Positions 1 through 11,021 of a stretch of DNA of 64,000 bases are shown here, piece after piece (within the stretch, counting starts at the first letter, position 1; every line of letters begins with the position of its first letter). The position numbers and the translations under genes were made by a program. The stretch covers positions 241,850-305,849 of the forward strand of contig RCAB01000026.1 of assembly GCA_003640385.1 (NCBI GenBank), given 5' to 3'. The notes under the pieces were generated by a model. It saw only the letters and a list, made by a program, of their open reading frames with translations, was not told where the DNA came from and did no database searches. The stretch is from Setaria digitata. Lineage: Eukaryota; Nematoda; Chromadorea; Rhabditida; Setariidae.

Positions 1-2820
1 TGCTGACTATGTTGCTCAAATGGCATTCCCCCTTTGTTAGTGATTGCTGGTCCAGAACCAACTGGTGGATAATCCTGCGCACCGCTTGTAGCAAACAATC
101 CACTTGTAGGAGCATTCATTATTGATTCCATCTATAAACGCTTTTTCTGAACCTCAAGTCAATTTTCAAAATATGAGTAAAAAATTTAATCCTAATTTCT
201 AAACTGAAATAGGGAAAATCAAAAACCTGCTGTGTGGCTGGCATTTGAGGTCCCTGTTGCATGCGCATTTTCTTTGCAGCGGGCTCCATTACTGATTGTT
301 GAGGGTGCATTCCAATGGGCTAGAAAATAACTCATTAAAAAGCTAATCTTTAAAAGGTGCATATAGTGGCTTTCCATCCTTTCATATCCGTACCTCCTCA
401 TGAACAGCAAATCAGTAATTCATGTCTCAAATATTACTTTTCTCAGTGCATTAAGTAAAAGGTGAATAACTTAAGAGGGGCAACATTGACTAGAACCTTT
501 CTACGGAAAGCTTTAATAACAGCCGCTCCGGATACAAATATGTAATATCCTGATACAAGAAATGAAATTCAGCATTTCAAATTACATGCATACAATAGTG
601 TAGGGAATTGCAATAGAGTGCTGATATGTTGTTAAGGTTCTCAATTATTCGAAAGTTTCTGTAAATCAACCACAGAGAAGAACAAAGACCTGCTGCTGAC
701 TTTGCTGTGGAGGCTGAACTTGTTGTGGTTTCGATGCCGAAGCACTTTTATCATCGTTTTCATCAGAAAGAAATTCACGCTTCGGATATGGGATATCACA
801 ACCACTAAAAACATCTGCAGTTGGACGTGGATCTTCCTATAAAGAACAGAGAGATTAATGACAAATAACCATAACTGAACTGAAGGTGCGAGTAATAAAA
901 TAAAATAATATGGACATTGATTTGGATTTGACATTTTGATGAGTAGTAGTTACGTACAAAGTGACATAACGTGTTAAGCTTAATGTAGGTACTTTAAAGT
1001 ATGGATCATCCATGGCATCTTGTGCAGTAACGCGCTTGATTGGATCCATTGTAAGCAAGCGTTGTAATAACGAAAATGATCGAGTATCGGCCTTAATTTT
1101 GTGTTTATCCATATATCTTTGCAGGGTGCAATTGGCATAACTGGAATAAGAATTCATAGATAGAGTTTCTTTCAAATTACGAAGTTACAAAATTAATCCA
1201 ATGCAGGGAGAAATGGGTTCTAAAGTATTCTCTTACTTCGCTCTTTTGAAATCCTGAGTTAGCTTTTGATATTCTGGCATTTTTTTCAAATCCTGCCAAT
1301 CGGATTCAGATGGATAACCCATGACAGTAAATATCCGATTTAGTTGGTCCTGATGGTAAGGACTGGAAGCTTTAATATCTTCTTCACGACAAAAAAAAAC
1401 AGGCTCCGAGGTGAGAAGCTCCGCGAAGATACAACCGATAGCCCAAATGTCAATAGCCTACAATAACGCAGCCTTAAGCAACATAAGAACATTCTTTTCA
1501 ATAAATAAAGTAATTTGAAAAAATTTCAGAGCGGACTGCAAAACTTTTGAAATTCAAATCAAAAACAGACAAGTCGGTACAGAAGTGATCACGCAGCTAC
1601 AAGTACCTTCGTATAATGCTTTGCACCGAGCAGTAGTTCCGGCGCTCTGTACCAGAATGTTACCACGACCGGATCAAGTTCTGCTAATGGTTTCAACGGA
1701 TTATGAAATATCCTTGCAAAACCCATATCACCAATTTTTACTCTGAAGATTGTTTAAAATTCACATTGCATCAAGACAAAGCACTGAAAATATTTCAAAA
1801 AATAAAACTCTAGAATAATCATTTGGTACAAAAGATGTCTGCACAAACACACCTTCCACGTTCCACACCAGGACCTTCACCCATTACTAGGATATTTGCA
1901 GGTTTGAGATCTCTGTGCAGAATCCAATTTGAATGTAAATAATGTATTCCATCCAATATTTGGTATAAAAGACTTTTTACCATTCCCTGAAAAGATTCAT
2001 ACTTGATAAAAAGCAAAAAGCGACTTGAAGGAGGAATGCTTTATTTCCAATATCATCAAACATATATATATATATATCCTATTCCTACATGTTATCAAGC
2101 ACTTGGTAATTTATAATTTACTTTGGGGACAAGTACTGGTTGTTTTTTCTGCTTTGCAGCTCGATGAAATTTGATGATATGCCATAAATCGTGTTCTGCA
2201 TAATCAAACAGTAACCATACTTTTCGATCCGTCGTCAGAAACACTCGTTGTAATTTGATCAAATTCGGGTGTCTGCATAATAGTCATACATGAAAACAGT
2301 TTTCTTGTTCAATGGGCAAATAGTGTTTCAGTACTAAACACTAACTTAAGTTCTCTCAGTAGTGCTATTTCTCGACATGCCGACATCGAAAAACCTTGTC
2401 CTTCAATAAGTTTTAAAGCAAACTCCTTGGCTCCATTTTCTGGGATTTGTTCCGGATGCCTCGGCTGCGCCTTGTATACATGCCCATAAGTTCCTCTCCC
2501 GACCTAAAACTTCATTTATCATGTTAAGAAACGCTAACTGCAATAAAGATTTCAATAATTTGGCGACCCCTGAAGCCCAAAACAAGTAGAAATTCCCCAA
2601 AACAAACTTCCTTTTCTAAAAACGGATGATTAAATCATGGAATAAATTCTGCTGAGAAATTCGCAAGTTCCATTCTTACTTGCAAGTAATAAGCATCCCA
2701 GCGTTCCGCTAGCCAAACGAAATAAAACAAAACAATTACCTTAAAGCCTTCAAAAGAATAAAGATCTTCGACACGTTCTCGCGTTTTTATAAGCTCCTCT
2801 TTAAACTGATAATCAATCAT
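1..2820 (-). CDS. cdk-8: Cyclin-dependent kinase 8 (Mediator kinase), 3' end outside window
   Basis: Mediator-associated kinase that, with cyclin C, MED12 and MED13, phosphorylates RNA polymerase II machinery and transcription factors in the nucleus. Ten exons read in consistent phase: 2820-2740, 2503-2346, 2272-2122, 1986-1853, 1742-1607, 1457-1237, 1140-993, 836-690, 319-227 and 131-1. The start is [20 protein letters not shown], matching the conserved CDK8 N-terminus. Then come the glycine loop [10 protein letters not shown], the cyclin C-binding helix SMSACRE, the catalytic loop [16 protein letters not shown], the CDK8-specific DMG (not DFG) in [10 protein letters not shown], and [13 protein letters not shown]. 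After the kinase domain a Gln/Pro-rich tail begins (QPPQQSQQQ) with the basic patch [11 protein letters not shown], as in animal CDK8. The GTG codon at 2847 is in frame, but ATG at 2820 fits the family. The stop codon lies beyond position 1. Identity is certain from the motifs; exact tail exons are slightly less so. Confidence 0.97.
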
Positions 2821-3443
2821 TGCGACTTTCACATCCTCATATTCCACACAACCATAGCACTTCTTTGAAGTTCAAAATACCGGAAGGAAATGAGAATCAA
2901 GAAAATGCCTCGAACCACAATTTCTACTTCAACACATACCAATGCAATCTTCGCTTCGTAATTAACTGAAATCCAAACTGAATTCTATGTAGTGAGAATG
3001 TGGATAGGATGTAAATACCCGAACACTTGTTGTCTGGCAACCTAACATTAAAGCTCTCCTTTTTCCCAATTGAAATATTAAAGTCAAGGATTACTTTTCC
3101 AATCTGACAAATTGTAACTTAAAGCACCTATATTAAATTTTTACTTGATATTCCTTATAGGAATCAAGCATTTTGAAATTTAAAGTCTTAAAATGGACTC
3201 TATCCGCATATAAGCCTACTTTTATTCCGAACTCTACTGGAATCATTAAATTTCACTTCATTCAAACTATTCAATAAAGCACAAAAAATAAATCAAATAT
3301 ATTATCAGGAACTGAAAAACCCGATATTTTTAACAAAGAAATTTGAAAACAATATATAGTTTTATTTTTTTCAAAAGAAAAAGAGCTTTTTAAGAACATT
3401 TTTACCAAAACGTCATGACAAATATAAAGCACATAATTTTCAG
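2821..3443. other. cdk-8 / WDR70 intergenic region
   Basis: About 620 bp between two genes on the minus strand. It should hold the WDR70 3'UTR and the cdk-8 promoter. An AATAAA on the minus strand (3366-3361) lies about 80 bases past the WDR70 stop and is a likely polyadenylation signal. I see no clean CAG acceptor immediately before the cdk-8 ATG and no other gene. Confidence 0.6.
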
Positions 3444-6400
3444 CTACTTCTTCGAGATCTTATACAGCGGCTCTAGCTCTGCATCAGCTTCTTCGTCTTC
3501 CTCTGGTGCAGTTGTTTTTTCTTGAAAAATTGTAACTGGCTGATTTTTAAGATATGCCTTCGTGACATAATATGGATTTTTTTCTGCCTGTAATGATAAG
3601 AAAGCTATTAATACGTGTCCACTTTCCAGAAATTGTTTTCATTTTTGTTAGCAATTGTTTTTAAATAAAAGCCTTAGTGAACATCAGGAAGGTAGGAGCC
3701 AAAAAATATAATAAAGAGAACGTAATTTTATATATATAAGCACTAAAAATATACTGAACAACAAATAGCAAACCTCTTCAGCATGACGTAAAATAGAAGC
3801 GCGCACATCAGTGTCCGCCAGGAAATCGCGATTCCTTTTTGTACCTACTTGTTTAGCGATATATGAATGTAATGTTCCACCAGAAGCTGCTACTCGACCA
3901 CCGGAACCTAAAAACAAAATTTGAGAAGTAGAAGTCCTCCACTAATTGACTATGGCTAAAAAAGTCATTAGTTTATATATTAAAAAACAAAAAAGATAGT
4001 TTAGTAACGAACTATTAGAATGAAAAACTAAACAACCCCGTCCACTTAGCAACAACTCAACTAACTTGGTCCACTCATTGGCATATCAGCAGGCTTTCGA
4101 AAATCGGGGCGTAACTTGTTATCCATCATGCGTAAATACTTCTTCAGCCGCCAAGTTGTAACCTCTTTCTCTTCACCTTCCTCCCCTCTCGGTTGAAACA
4201 TTTCCAAGGTTAGTGCTGAAAATTTCAATTAGCTTATGATTAGTTATTTTGTCGCAACTTATTCATAAAAAAAAAAGAAACATACGTGACAGCACTAATT
4301 CCTCGCGGATTACTTCTTGCTGACGAGTCCTTCTCAGTGGCCTTGAAACACAAAGTAGGGCACCTCTTAAACTGTTTATGGGATCATAATATAATCGAAG
4401 TGAACCATCACTCAAGCCAACAAGGATCTGGTTGATTTTAGGATGCCAAGAAATCCTTACACAACTCTGAAAACTAGGGATTTTCAATGTTATAGCAACA
4501 AGATTGACTTTACATTCCGCACTGATAAAAAAACTAACTAATTTAGAGTACTTGATCTGATAAACAAGATCAAAGGATGTCGAATCAAAGAAAGCAAGTG
4601 TCCCCTCCGATTCACTTTCATCATCAAAAGAAGTGCCTGTATATACCATTTCACCGTGAGGAGAAAAACCACAGTCTGTGCTGCAAAAAATTTCGTATAA
4701 CAACGTCATATTAGTACTTTTATTTGAAAATCAAACTAAAACAACATTAACTTGTAGCTGCATTGTACAATTATTTCATAAATTATTGAAGTGTTCTAGT
4801 ATAACAAGAATGTAGTCAAATAATCGGAAAAGAATTCTTCAAAATACCTTATAAATTCATTTTTTAAATTCTCCACCACATGGCAAGGTTTTTTAAATGT
4901 TTCGAGTTTCCATAATTTTAACGTGCCATCAACTGCAAAACATTTCTTTATTTTAGAATATTCCAGAAAGAATCATTTTTTAAACATTAGTTGCAAAAAC
5001 AACTGCGAATATTTTACGTGATCTCGAAAGGATTTGTTTGCTATCTCGGGAGAACTGCAGTGAGGTGACGGGCGCAGTATGAGCAGTTCTGTTTAAATAT
5101 GCCGTATTAACCTGCAAATAACAATTTAAAATGACTAAGAACACAGCTACCAATATATTTCATCTAAGCTTAAAAAGTGAGTCAAACTTTTAAATCAGTG
5201 TTCTGTTTTTTATTTCTTTTTTTTTGAACTTTTAAAGCTGACATAAAGGTTTCCATGTTTCCATATTTGTATGGATCCATCATTACATCCAGCTGCAACA
5301 TACTTGCCGTCTCGAGAATAACAACACGTCGTCGGTATAGCTCTTTTCCCAATAGCATTTTTCGTTTTAATTACTTTACGCTGCTTATTAATACAGTGCG
5401 TAATTTCTTTATAATCATCTGTAGACCAAATCCTTAATGTTCTGCAAAAAAAAACCTTATGCTCTCACTCGTAAATTCATGCAAGCAACTTCAAAACACC
5501 CCGAATTTAACCAGAACAATCGGACGTAATAAGATCAATTAAGGATAAAGGGATAAATACCTAGCTGTACCTGATCTATTTTGACCAATATAAGTACCTA
5601 ACACTTGTCAAAAAATTTCTAGTATTATTTATGACTGACTTTTATAACTAAGTTAGTATACAATATTTCTCCCAACTTTCCCTAAACACTTGATATTTAT
5701 ATGAATTTTCCGGAAGAGTTTTAGAATATAAAATCTGGTGTAAACAAAAGAATAATATTTTAAACTCCTTTTTCCTTAACTTTCATGGCTTCCCACTCAA
5801 AAAAGGAGGAATTAAGCAACCATGAACACAATATGATTAAAATTTGGAAAAAAAAATGAAAGTAATAAGGACAAAGAATTACATAGATTACTTCTGCTTT
5901 TAATGAGAAAAACTTACCCATCATCAGCGCAAGATAAAAATTCTGTTTTAACAACTGGATGCCAGCAACAGGCATTGACAGACCCTGTATGGCCTTTGGT
6001 ATTAGACAAATCAACCAAGTACTGATCACCTATAGAACTTATCATTATAGACACCAATAGAAGCTCTTAAAAATAATTTAATCATTCAGAAGTGCTTTAA
6101 AGAAGTCTATTTTAACCTACCACGGACAGTTTCTGCCCATTGTTTACCGTGTCGATCAAGGATACGAATTTGTGCATGGCCGCTAGCAACTAACAACCGT
6201 TCACCGTTCGAGCTAAAGGCTAATCCGTTGATGACGTAACTGAAAATATAGTGAAACTTAAAAAAAGAAAAAGTTAAATTCCAAAATTAAACACGGAATG
6301 AAGCAAAAAGGAGAAAAACAAATATAAAGTAGAATTGTAAAAAAGAGATGCCCTAAGGAAAATAAAATCAACCTTTCGCACGGTACAAGTTCACGTGAAG

Positions 6401-8008
6401 ACCTCATGCTCAAATCCATTTTTTGAAATTCAAATAAATTCAGGATATAATCATAACCACCGCTAGCAAATTTCGTGCCTTGCTGATCGAAAGCTAATGC
6501 TGAGACCTATAATGTTTTCCTAAAGTAAGAGAAGCGTGACAATAAATTGTTACTCAGTTATCCCTAAATAGAATAGTATAACCAACCAGAAAATAACACT
6601 GGTAAAAAAAAGAACTGACCGGCTTCTTTCCATGGCGTAACTGTGCTTCTGAAGCAGCCGGTATTAAATCGACGACAGGAATCTGAAACAAAGGAAAACA
6701 AAGACAACAATAACTGTAAAAGAATTAGAAAGAAAGCATGTCAAAAGTATAAAACTTCGAGCTTACTCTATCACCCAAATCGTCGAATTCATCATCCTCT
6801 GATTTTTCTTCCGCAAACATTTTTGAATCTGGTACAAAACCTTCAGGTATAGGAACAGCAAATTCGTCACAATCATTATCATTTTCTGAATACTCTTTAT
6901 GAAAAAATAATGAACTGTTTACTGAACTAAAAAAATACACGGGTCAATAACCAGACATATAAAATACTACTAAGAACAATAGTTTAAAATATATTTTGTG
7001 ACCCGAGACAAAATTTATAAGTGCTCTTGAACAAATTTGTTTTATATAGCTTTTTCCCTTTTATTTTTGAATAAACAATACCTTTGAACGATGTTTCGGC
7101 TAGTTTTGCTGACAGTGAAGAGCCAACTGATTCGTCAGAAGTCTGGAAGTAGTTTTAACAAAAATATAAAAACACTAATATCAACGACTTAAAAAACGGT
7201 TGGAGCCTTGACTTGAAACGAATATTGTTAACTGAATGAAAAGATAGAAAAGCAACATGTAAAGAAACACAACCATAATTAAGTTACGACAATTTTCAAT
7301 CATTACTCGGCACTAGAGTAGAAAAAGAGGAAGTTTGTTACTTAATTATATCATCATTAAGAAAATTTGTCAGTATTATTTCAAGAAATCTGAAATTCTT
7401 CAGTAGCTATAGCATGGTTTGAGGATAAAAGTCCCTCTATATCCTATCTATTCGCTTACCATTTCGACATAATCTGTACATAATAACCATACAGTTCAAG
7501 TCACTCTTTCTCGAAACCGTACGAATAAATGAGACAAAAAAAACAAACGTAGTGAGGTCTTGCGCTTGATTCGGACTGCTCTCTATAGAAATGTTCGGAA
7601 CTGTTTGCTGTTTCTTCAGCGCTTTCTTTACCAGCAGTAGACGTTTCAGCTGCTCGCATGAGCGCACCTTCCCTAGCTTCCTTGAACATTGTCTCGAGAT
7701 CGAACTGCCGTGCTTTCTTCGTGGCACTTTTTTGTTGTCGAGTTTCAGTTTCTTCATTGCTCTTCGTAATTTCGTCTTCACTTTCTGCAAAGAAATACCA
7801 CGTAATTTAAATCACATTCACACAAATTGATAGAAGGTTTTACTTCTGTCTAGTAAGGAAGTTTCCCTCTCTAGAGCTAGTAAAGATTATTGCAGAGAAG
7901 TAGGAAGTAACTATTCCAGCAGAATGTTGCGCGACCATGCGAAAATAGATAGAACTTACCCTTTTCTTCCTTTTGCTCATACATTTCCGCGCCATCATCA
8001 ACAGACAT
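3444..8008 (-). CDS. WDR70: WD-repeat protein WDR70 (gastrulation-defective 1 homologue)
   Basis: Nuclear WD40 protein; in other animals linked to histone H2B ubiquitination and DNA repair. Sixteen exons in consistent phase encode about 673 aa (human about 654): 8008-7960, 7784-7549, 7142-7082, 6885-6767, 6682-6620, 6506-6373, 6239-6121, 6029-5918, 5441-5243, 5111-5018, 4932-4848, 4680-4539, 4466-4286, 4215-4066, 3907-3774 and 3587-3444. An acidic N-terminus holds [16 protein letters not shown], the family's N-terminal signature. The propeller includes [51 protein letters not shown] and [17 protein letters not shown]. The C-terminus carries [18 protein letters not shown] and [15 protein letters not shown], both typical of WDR70. 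ATG at 8008 lies 13 bases after a CAG acceptor, a likely SL trans-splice site. Confidence 0.96.
4467..4538 (-). other. Stop-free 72-nt intron in WDR70
   Basis: The donor gttagt follows codon TTA, the acceptor is tttcag, and both junctions are phase 0. The intron is 72 bases, a multiple of three, and contains no stop codon in the reading frame, so retention would insert 24 residues between blades of the propeller. Removing it restores the family pattern (VYQIKYSKL joined to SCVRISWHP). I therefore call it an intron. Confidence 0.75.
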
Positions 8009-8024
8009 GTAAGAAATGAGCCTG
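8009..8024 (-). promoter_or_regulatory. Candidate SL trans-splice acceptor and short leader of WDR70
   Basis: Minus-strand ctttgcag ends at 8022 and is followed by a 13-base leader (8021-8009) and then ATG. No cis donor is needed for the first exon. This is the usual spacing for nematode spliced-leader addition, but that is an inference from the sequence only. Confidence 0.6.
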
Positions 8025-8768
8025 CAAAGTATTCATTCAAAAATCTGAACTTACATAACACTCATTTGCTAACGATTTAGATCTAGACCACATAAGGAAT
8101 ATTGTGTGATTCACGTACAGACGATACGTTCTTACTCTTCAAGTAGTAGTTTTCCTTCATTTAAGGTCAATTTCATAATCCACACTATGTAGATGCTATA
8201 GCGACAGAATGTCTTACTGAGATCGAAGAAGAAGAACTTAAGAAGGTGCTGTGAAGGATAATGACAGAAAAATAAGCACGTGCTGGAAACGTGAAGGACA
8301 AAGTAGCGAGTCCTACTTTCAGGCTAGATTATTGTTTCACATGTTAACGTTGAAATCCAAGTGTTAGAGTAGACTCAATTTAAAACATAACTGTCCAAGG
8401 AATCCAACCACTTCTTTTCTTACTTAAAGTAGCACTGCACTAGCAAATACCCACTGAACTGATACATGCCCAACAGTTTACGAAACAGCCTAGACTTCCT
8501 TTTCCAATTCAAGGGCGAGGCTGGGAGTGCTCAGGATCTCTGCATTACTGTTGAGCGCTGTTTTCTAATTTTCCAGCACAATCTCCTTCACTGTCTTTTA
8601 AAAAGACTGTTAACAAGCGCCATTCTCGATATTCTCGAATCTCTCCTCTTTCACACTCCTATCCACAACAACATTGTCTACTGCTCTTGTCGCAATTGTT
8701 TTTCTGGAAGAGTAAATCTGTTTCTACTTCTATACGCACGTGTGTTACGTAATCAGATGTCTTCTCAG
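8022..8768. promoter_or_regulatory. Divergent intergenic region between WDR70 and the coiled-coil gene
   Basis: About 750 bp separate two head-to-head genes, so both promoters must lie here. The plus-strand end has ttctcag at 8762-8768, a possible trans-splice acceptor 46 bases before ATG 8815. A plus-strand open frame at 8466-8792 overlaps this interval but has no recognisable product. No TATA-like element stands out against the A+T background. Confidence 0.5.
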
Positions 8769-8814
8769 ATACGTGATTCCACTATTATTTAGAGGTCTGC
8801 ATGATAACATCGGA

Positions 8815-11021
8815 ATGTCAACTGCTAGTTATCGAATAGATAAACATTCAGTTGCTGCAATACAACCAGAAATCCCACTGCTTACTGAAGAAACTAATTT
8901 GGTTACACGTTTGATGGCGGATAACCGTCAGCTGCGAGAGCTTTACTTGGCTGAGCAACGGAAAGCACTAACAGAACGAAAACGACGAATTGCAGCTGAA
9001 GCACGGCTTGCTGCTTTTCTGGGCAAAAAAGTGGCAGAAATGAGAGAAAAAGAGAGGTATCATTTTCATTGTATGTTGAGACTATTAAAAATTCGTAGAC
9101 AATATTTTAATACTGATTTAATTCTCGAATTCATATTTTAATATTGATGTAATCCCCGATAAGTCAAGAAATACACGAGAAATTTATCACGAAGTAGAAT
9201 TGAGTAAGTGACATCTCTTGTTAATTACTAAGTATTGTCTCTTATCAATATAATTGGATATTCATGTTATTGTTTGTAATGTGTTTCAGTTCTATTTCTC
9301 AGAAGCCTAGTTTTTAATAGTTAAAAAGTTAAATAGTTCCTTATAGTTACTTTGTCTATTTATGTAATCAGATCCCATCATTACGAGTACATTTAGGTCA
9401 CACCGCTCTAATTTGGATTATGATTTGTCAACTGTCGACAGAACAAACACGGTTTGTCTCAGCATTATTGGGAAAAGTGAACTCATTTTGTGGGTTTTCT
9501 TTCATTACCATTATTTTCGACTTGATCTTAAAGGTCACACTAACTGATTTTCCAGGACTTGCTGGAAAACTACGGTGATCCTCCTTTCATCGACTCTTCC
9601 CACGAAGATCGTATTGCTTTATTAGTTATGAACAATATCAAAAAATACCAAAACCGCATATCTGCTGTTGAAAGTGTCACTCGGTCGACAACTAGTTCGG
9701 TTCGTATTACACAGGATTTAAAATCTGTTGTACATGGTGACAAAACGATTTCCCACCATTTATCAAGATCATTTTTTTTTATTTTTTCCATTTTATGCAG
9801 TCACGAACTTGCTCTTTTTTTTTTTGAAATACCGACAAGGTCGCCTTCATAATTTTGGCTTTTACCCACTGATCAGTTCGATTTTTATTCCATTCCTGTT
9901 TATTCTGCTCTATTTTGCGTTTTTTATTTTTGCTAGCGACATTCAACATTCTACAAAATCCATTAACTTTAGTATCATATATCAAATTGAGCAGCTTCTA
10001 GTTGTTAAAATAAAGCTTTTTTTTCTTTAGTCTGTGAAATCGAATGAACATCCTTCTGATTCATTAAACAATAAAAGAAACAATACAAAATCCCTTTCGG
10101 TTACTAGACTAGCGGAGAATAATCTCGAGAAGCCAGAGTCGACACAACTCAGTCGATTTTGGTTATTTATTGACAAAAATGGACAAACGAAGTCGCCAGT
10201 ACTTCCTCCACTTAATGTAAGTTGTTTTCTCAAGGGATCGTTCAGAATAAAATTTTTTGTTGAAGAAAAAATTTTATTTAAGACTATTTTATTTAAGTTA
10301 AAGTCCGAGTTCTTGGTAGTTTGCCAACTGTTTTTGAAATACAGTGATTAAATACTTGTATCCCAGTACTGTACATAATTTCTCGGTTTTTAGATGAAAC
10401 TTCTAAATAAATAAATTTTTAAATATTTTTTCTTTAATAAAAGAAAAATGCTTAATCATACATTTTCCAGCATGTACAGCAGAAACGAAAAGAAGCATTT
10501 ATAAGACGAAGTAATGAACGTCAAATTCGTATTCAAGAAGCATCAGCGCGTCGTAGAGAACTGGCAGCTGCAAAACGTAAAGTTGCAAAGCAATTACTTG
10601 CTGGACAGGCAGTAAATCGAGATGCTCTCCGAGTCCTAAGTTTAATGGATCGACAAATTTATGCATTTTCACCCCAGACAATGAAGCATGAAACTATTAG
10701 GTTAAGATAGTGCTTTTTGTAGAACGGCATATGTAAAAACTTACAATGTAGTACTTTTCGGAATATTTTTGCAGACGAATTTATAAAACAAAAGAATTTC
10801 AAGAAAGAAAAAAACGACGACGCGAAGAATATGACACGCACGTTAATCGTTTGCTGGCATATAGCTATAGCCAGGTAATTTTATATTTAAAATTCTCTTT
10901 CATTAGTTTTTTTAAGTTTTTCATTTTTTGCCAGCAAAAGCTTTGATAAGTTCAGAAGAAATTATTTTTGATATTTGAAGAAATTTTTCAGGTACCTTAT
11001 AGATTTCGTCGAAAATGCTAG
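8815..11021 (+). CDS. Basic coiled-coil protein, tentatively ALMS-motif-like
   Basis: Exons: 8815-9056, 9556 to about 9727, 10031-10216, 10471-10700, 10775-10874 and 10992-11021 (stop TAG). From 10031 on, phases are consistent. The junction between 9056 (phase 2) and 9556 (phase 0) does not fit, so a small exon is missing or a donor is misread. The protein is about 310 aa, highly charged and mostly helical: LYLAEQRKALTERKRRIAAE near the N-terminus, IRIQEASARRRELAAAKRKV in the middle, TKEFQERKKRRREEYDTHV near the end, ending VPYRFRRKC. The last block resembles the ALMS motif of centrosomal proteins (basic ERKKRRREEY followed by an N-R-L-L-A run), but this is from memory and weak. It is clearly a real, conserved-looking gene; function is open. 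AATAAA at 11401 may be its poly(A) signal. Confidence 0.7.

Noticed and set aside
8466..8792. Plus-strand 108-codon open frame in the divergent promoter
   Set aside because: Overlaps the leader of the coiled-coil gene in another frame, with no motif or conserved start.
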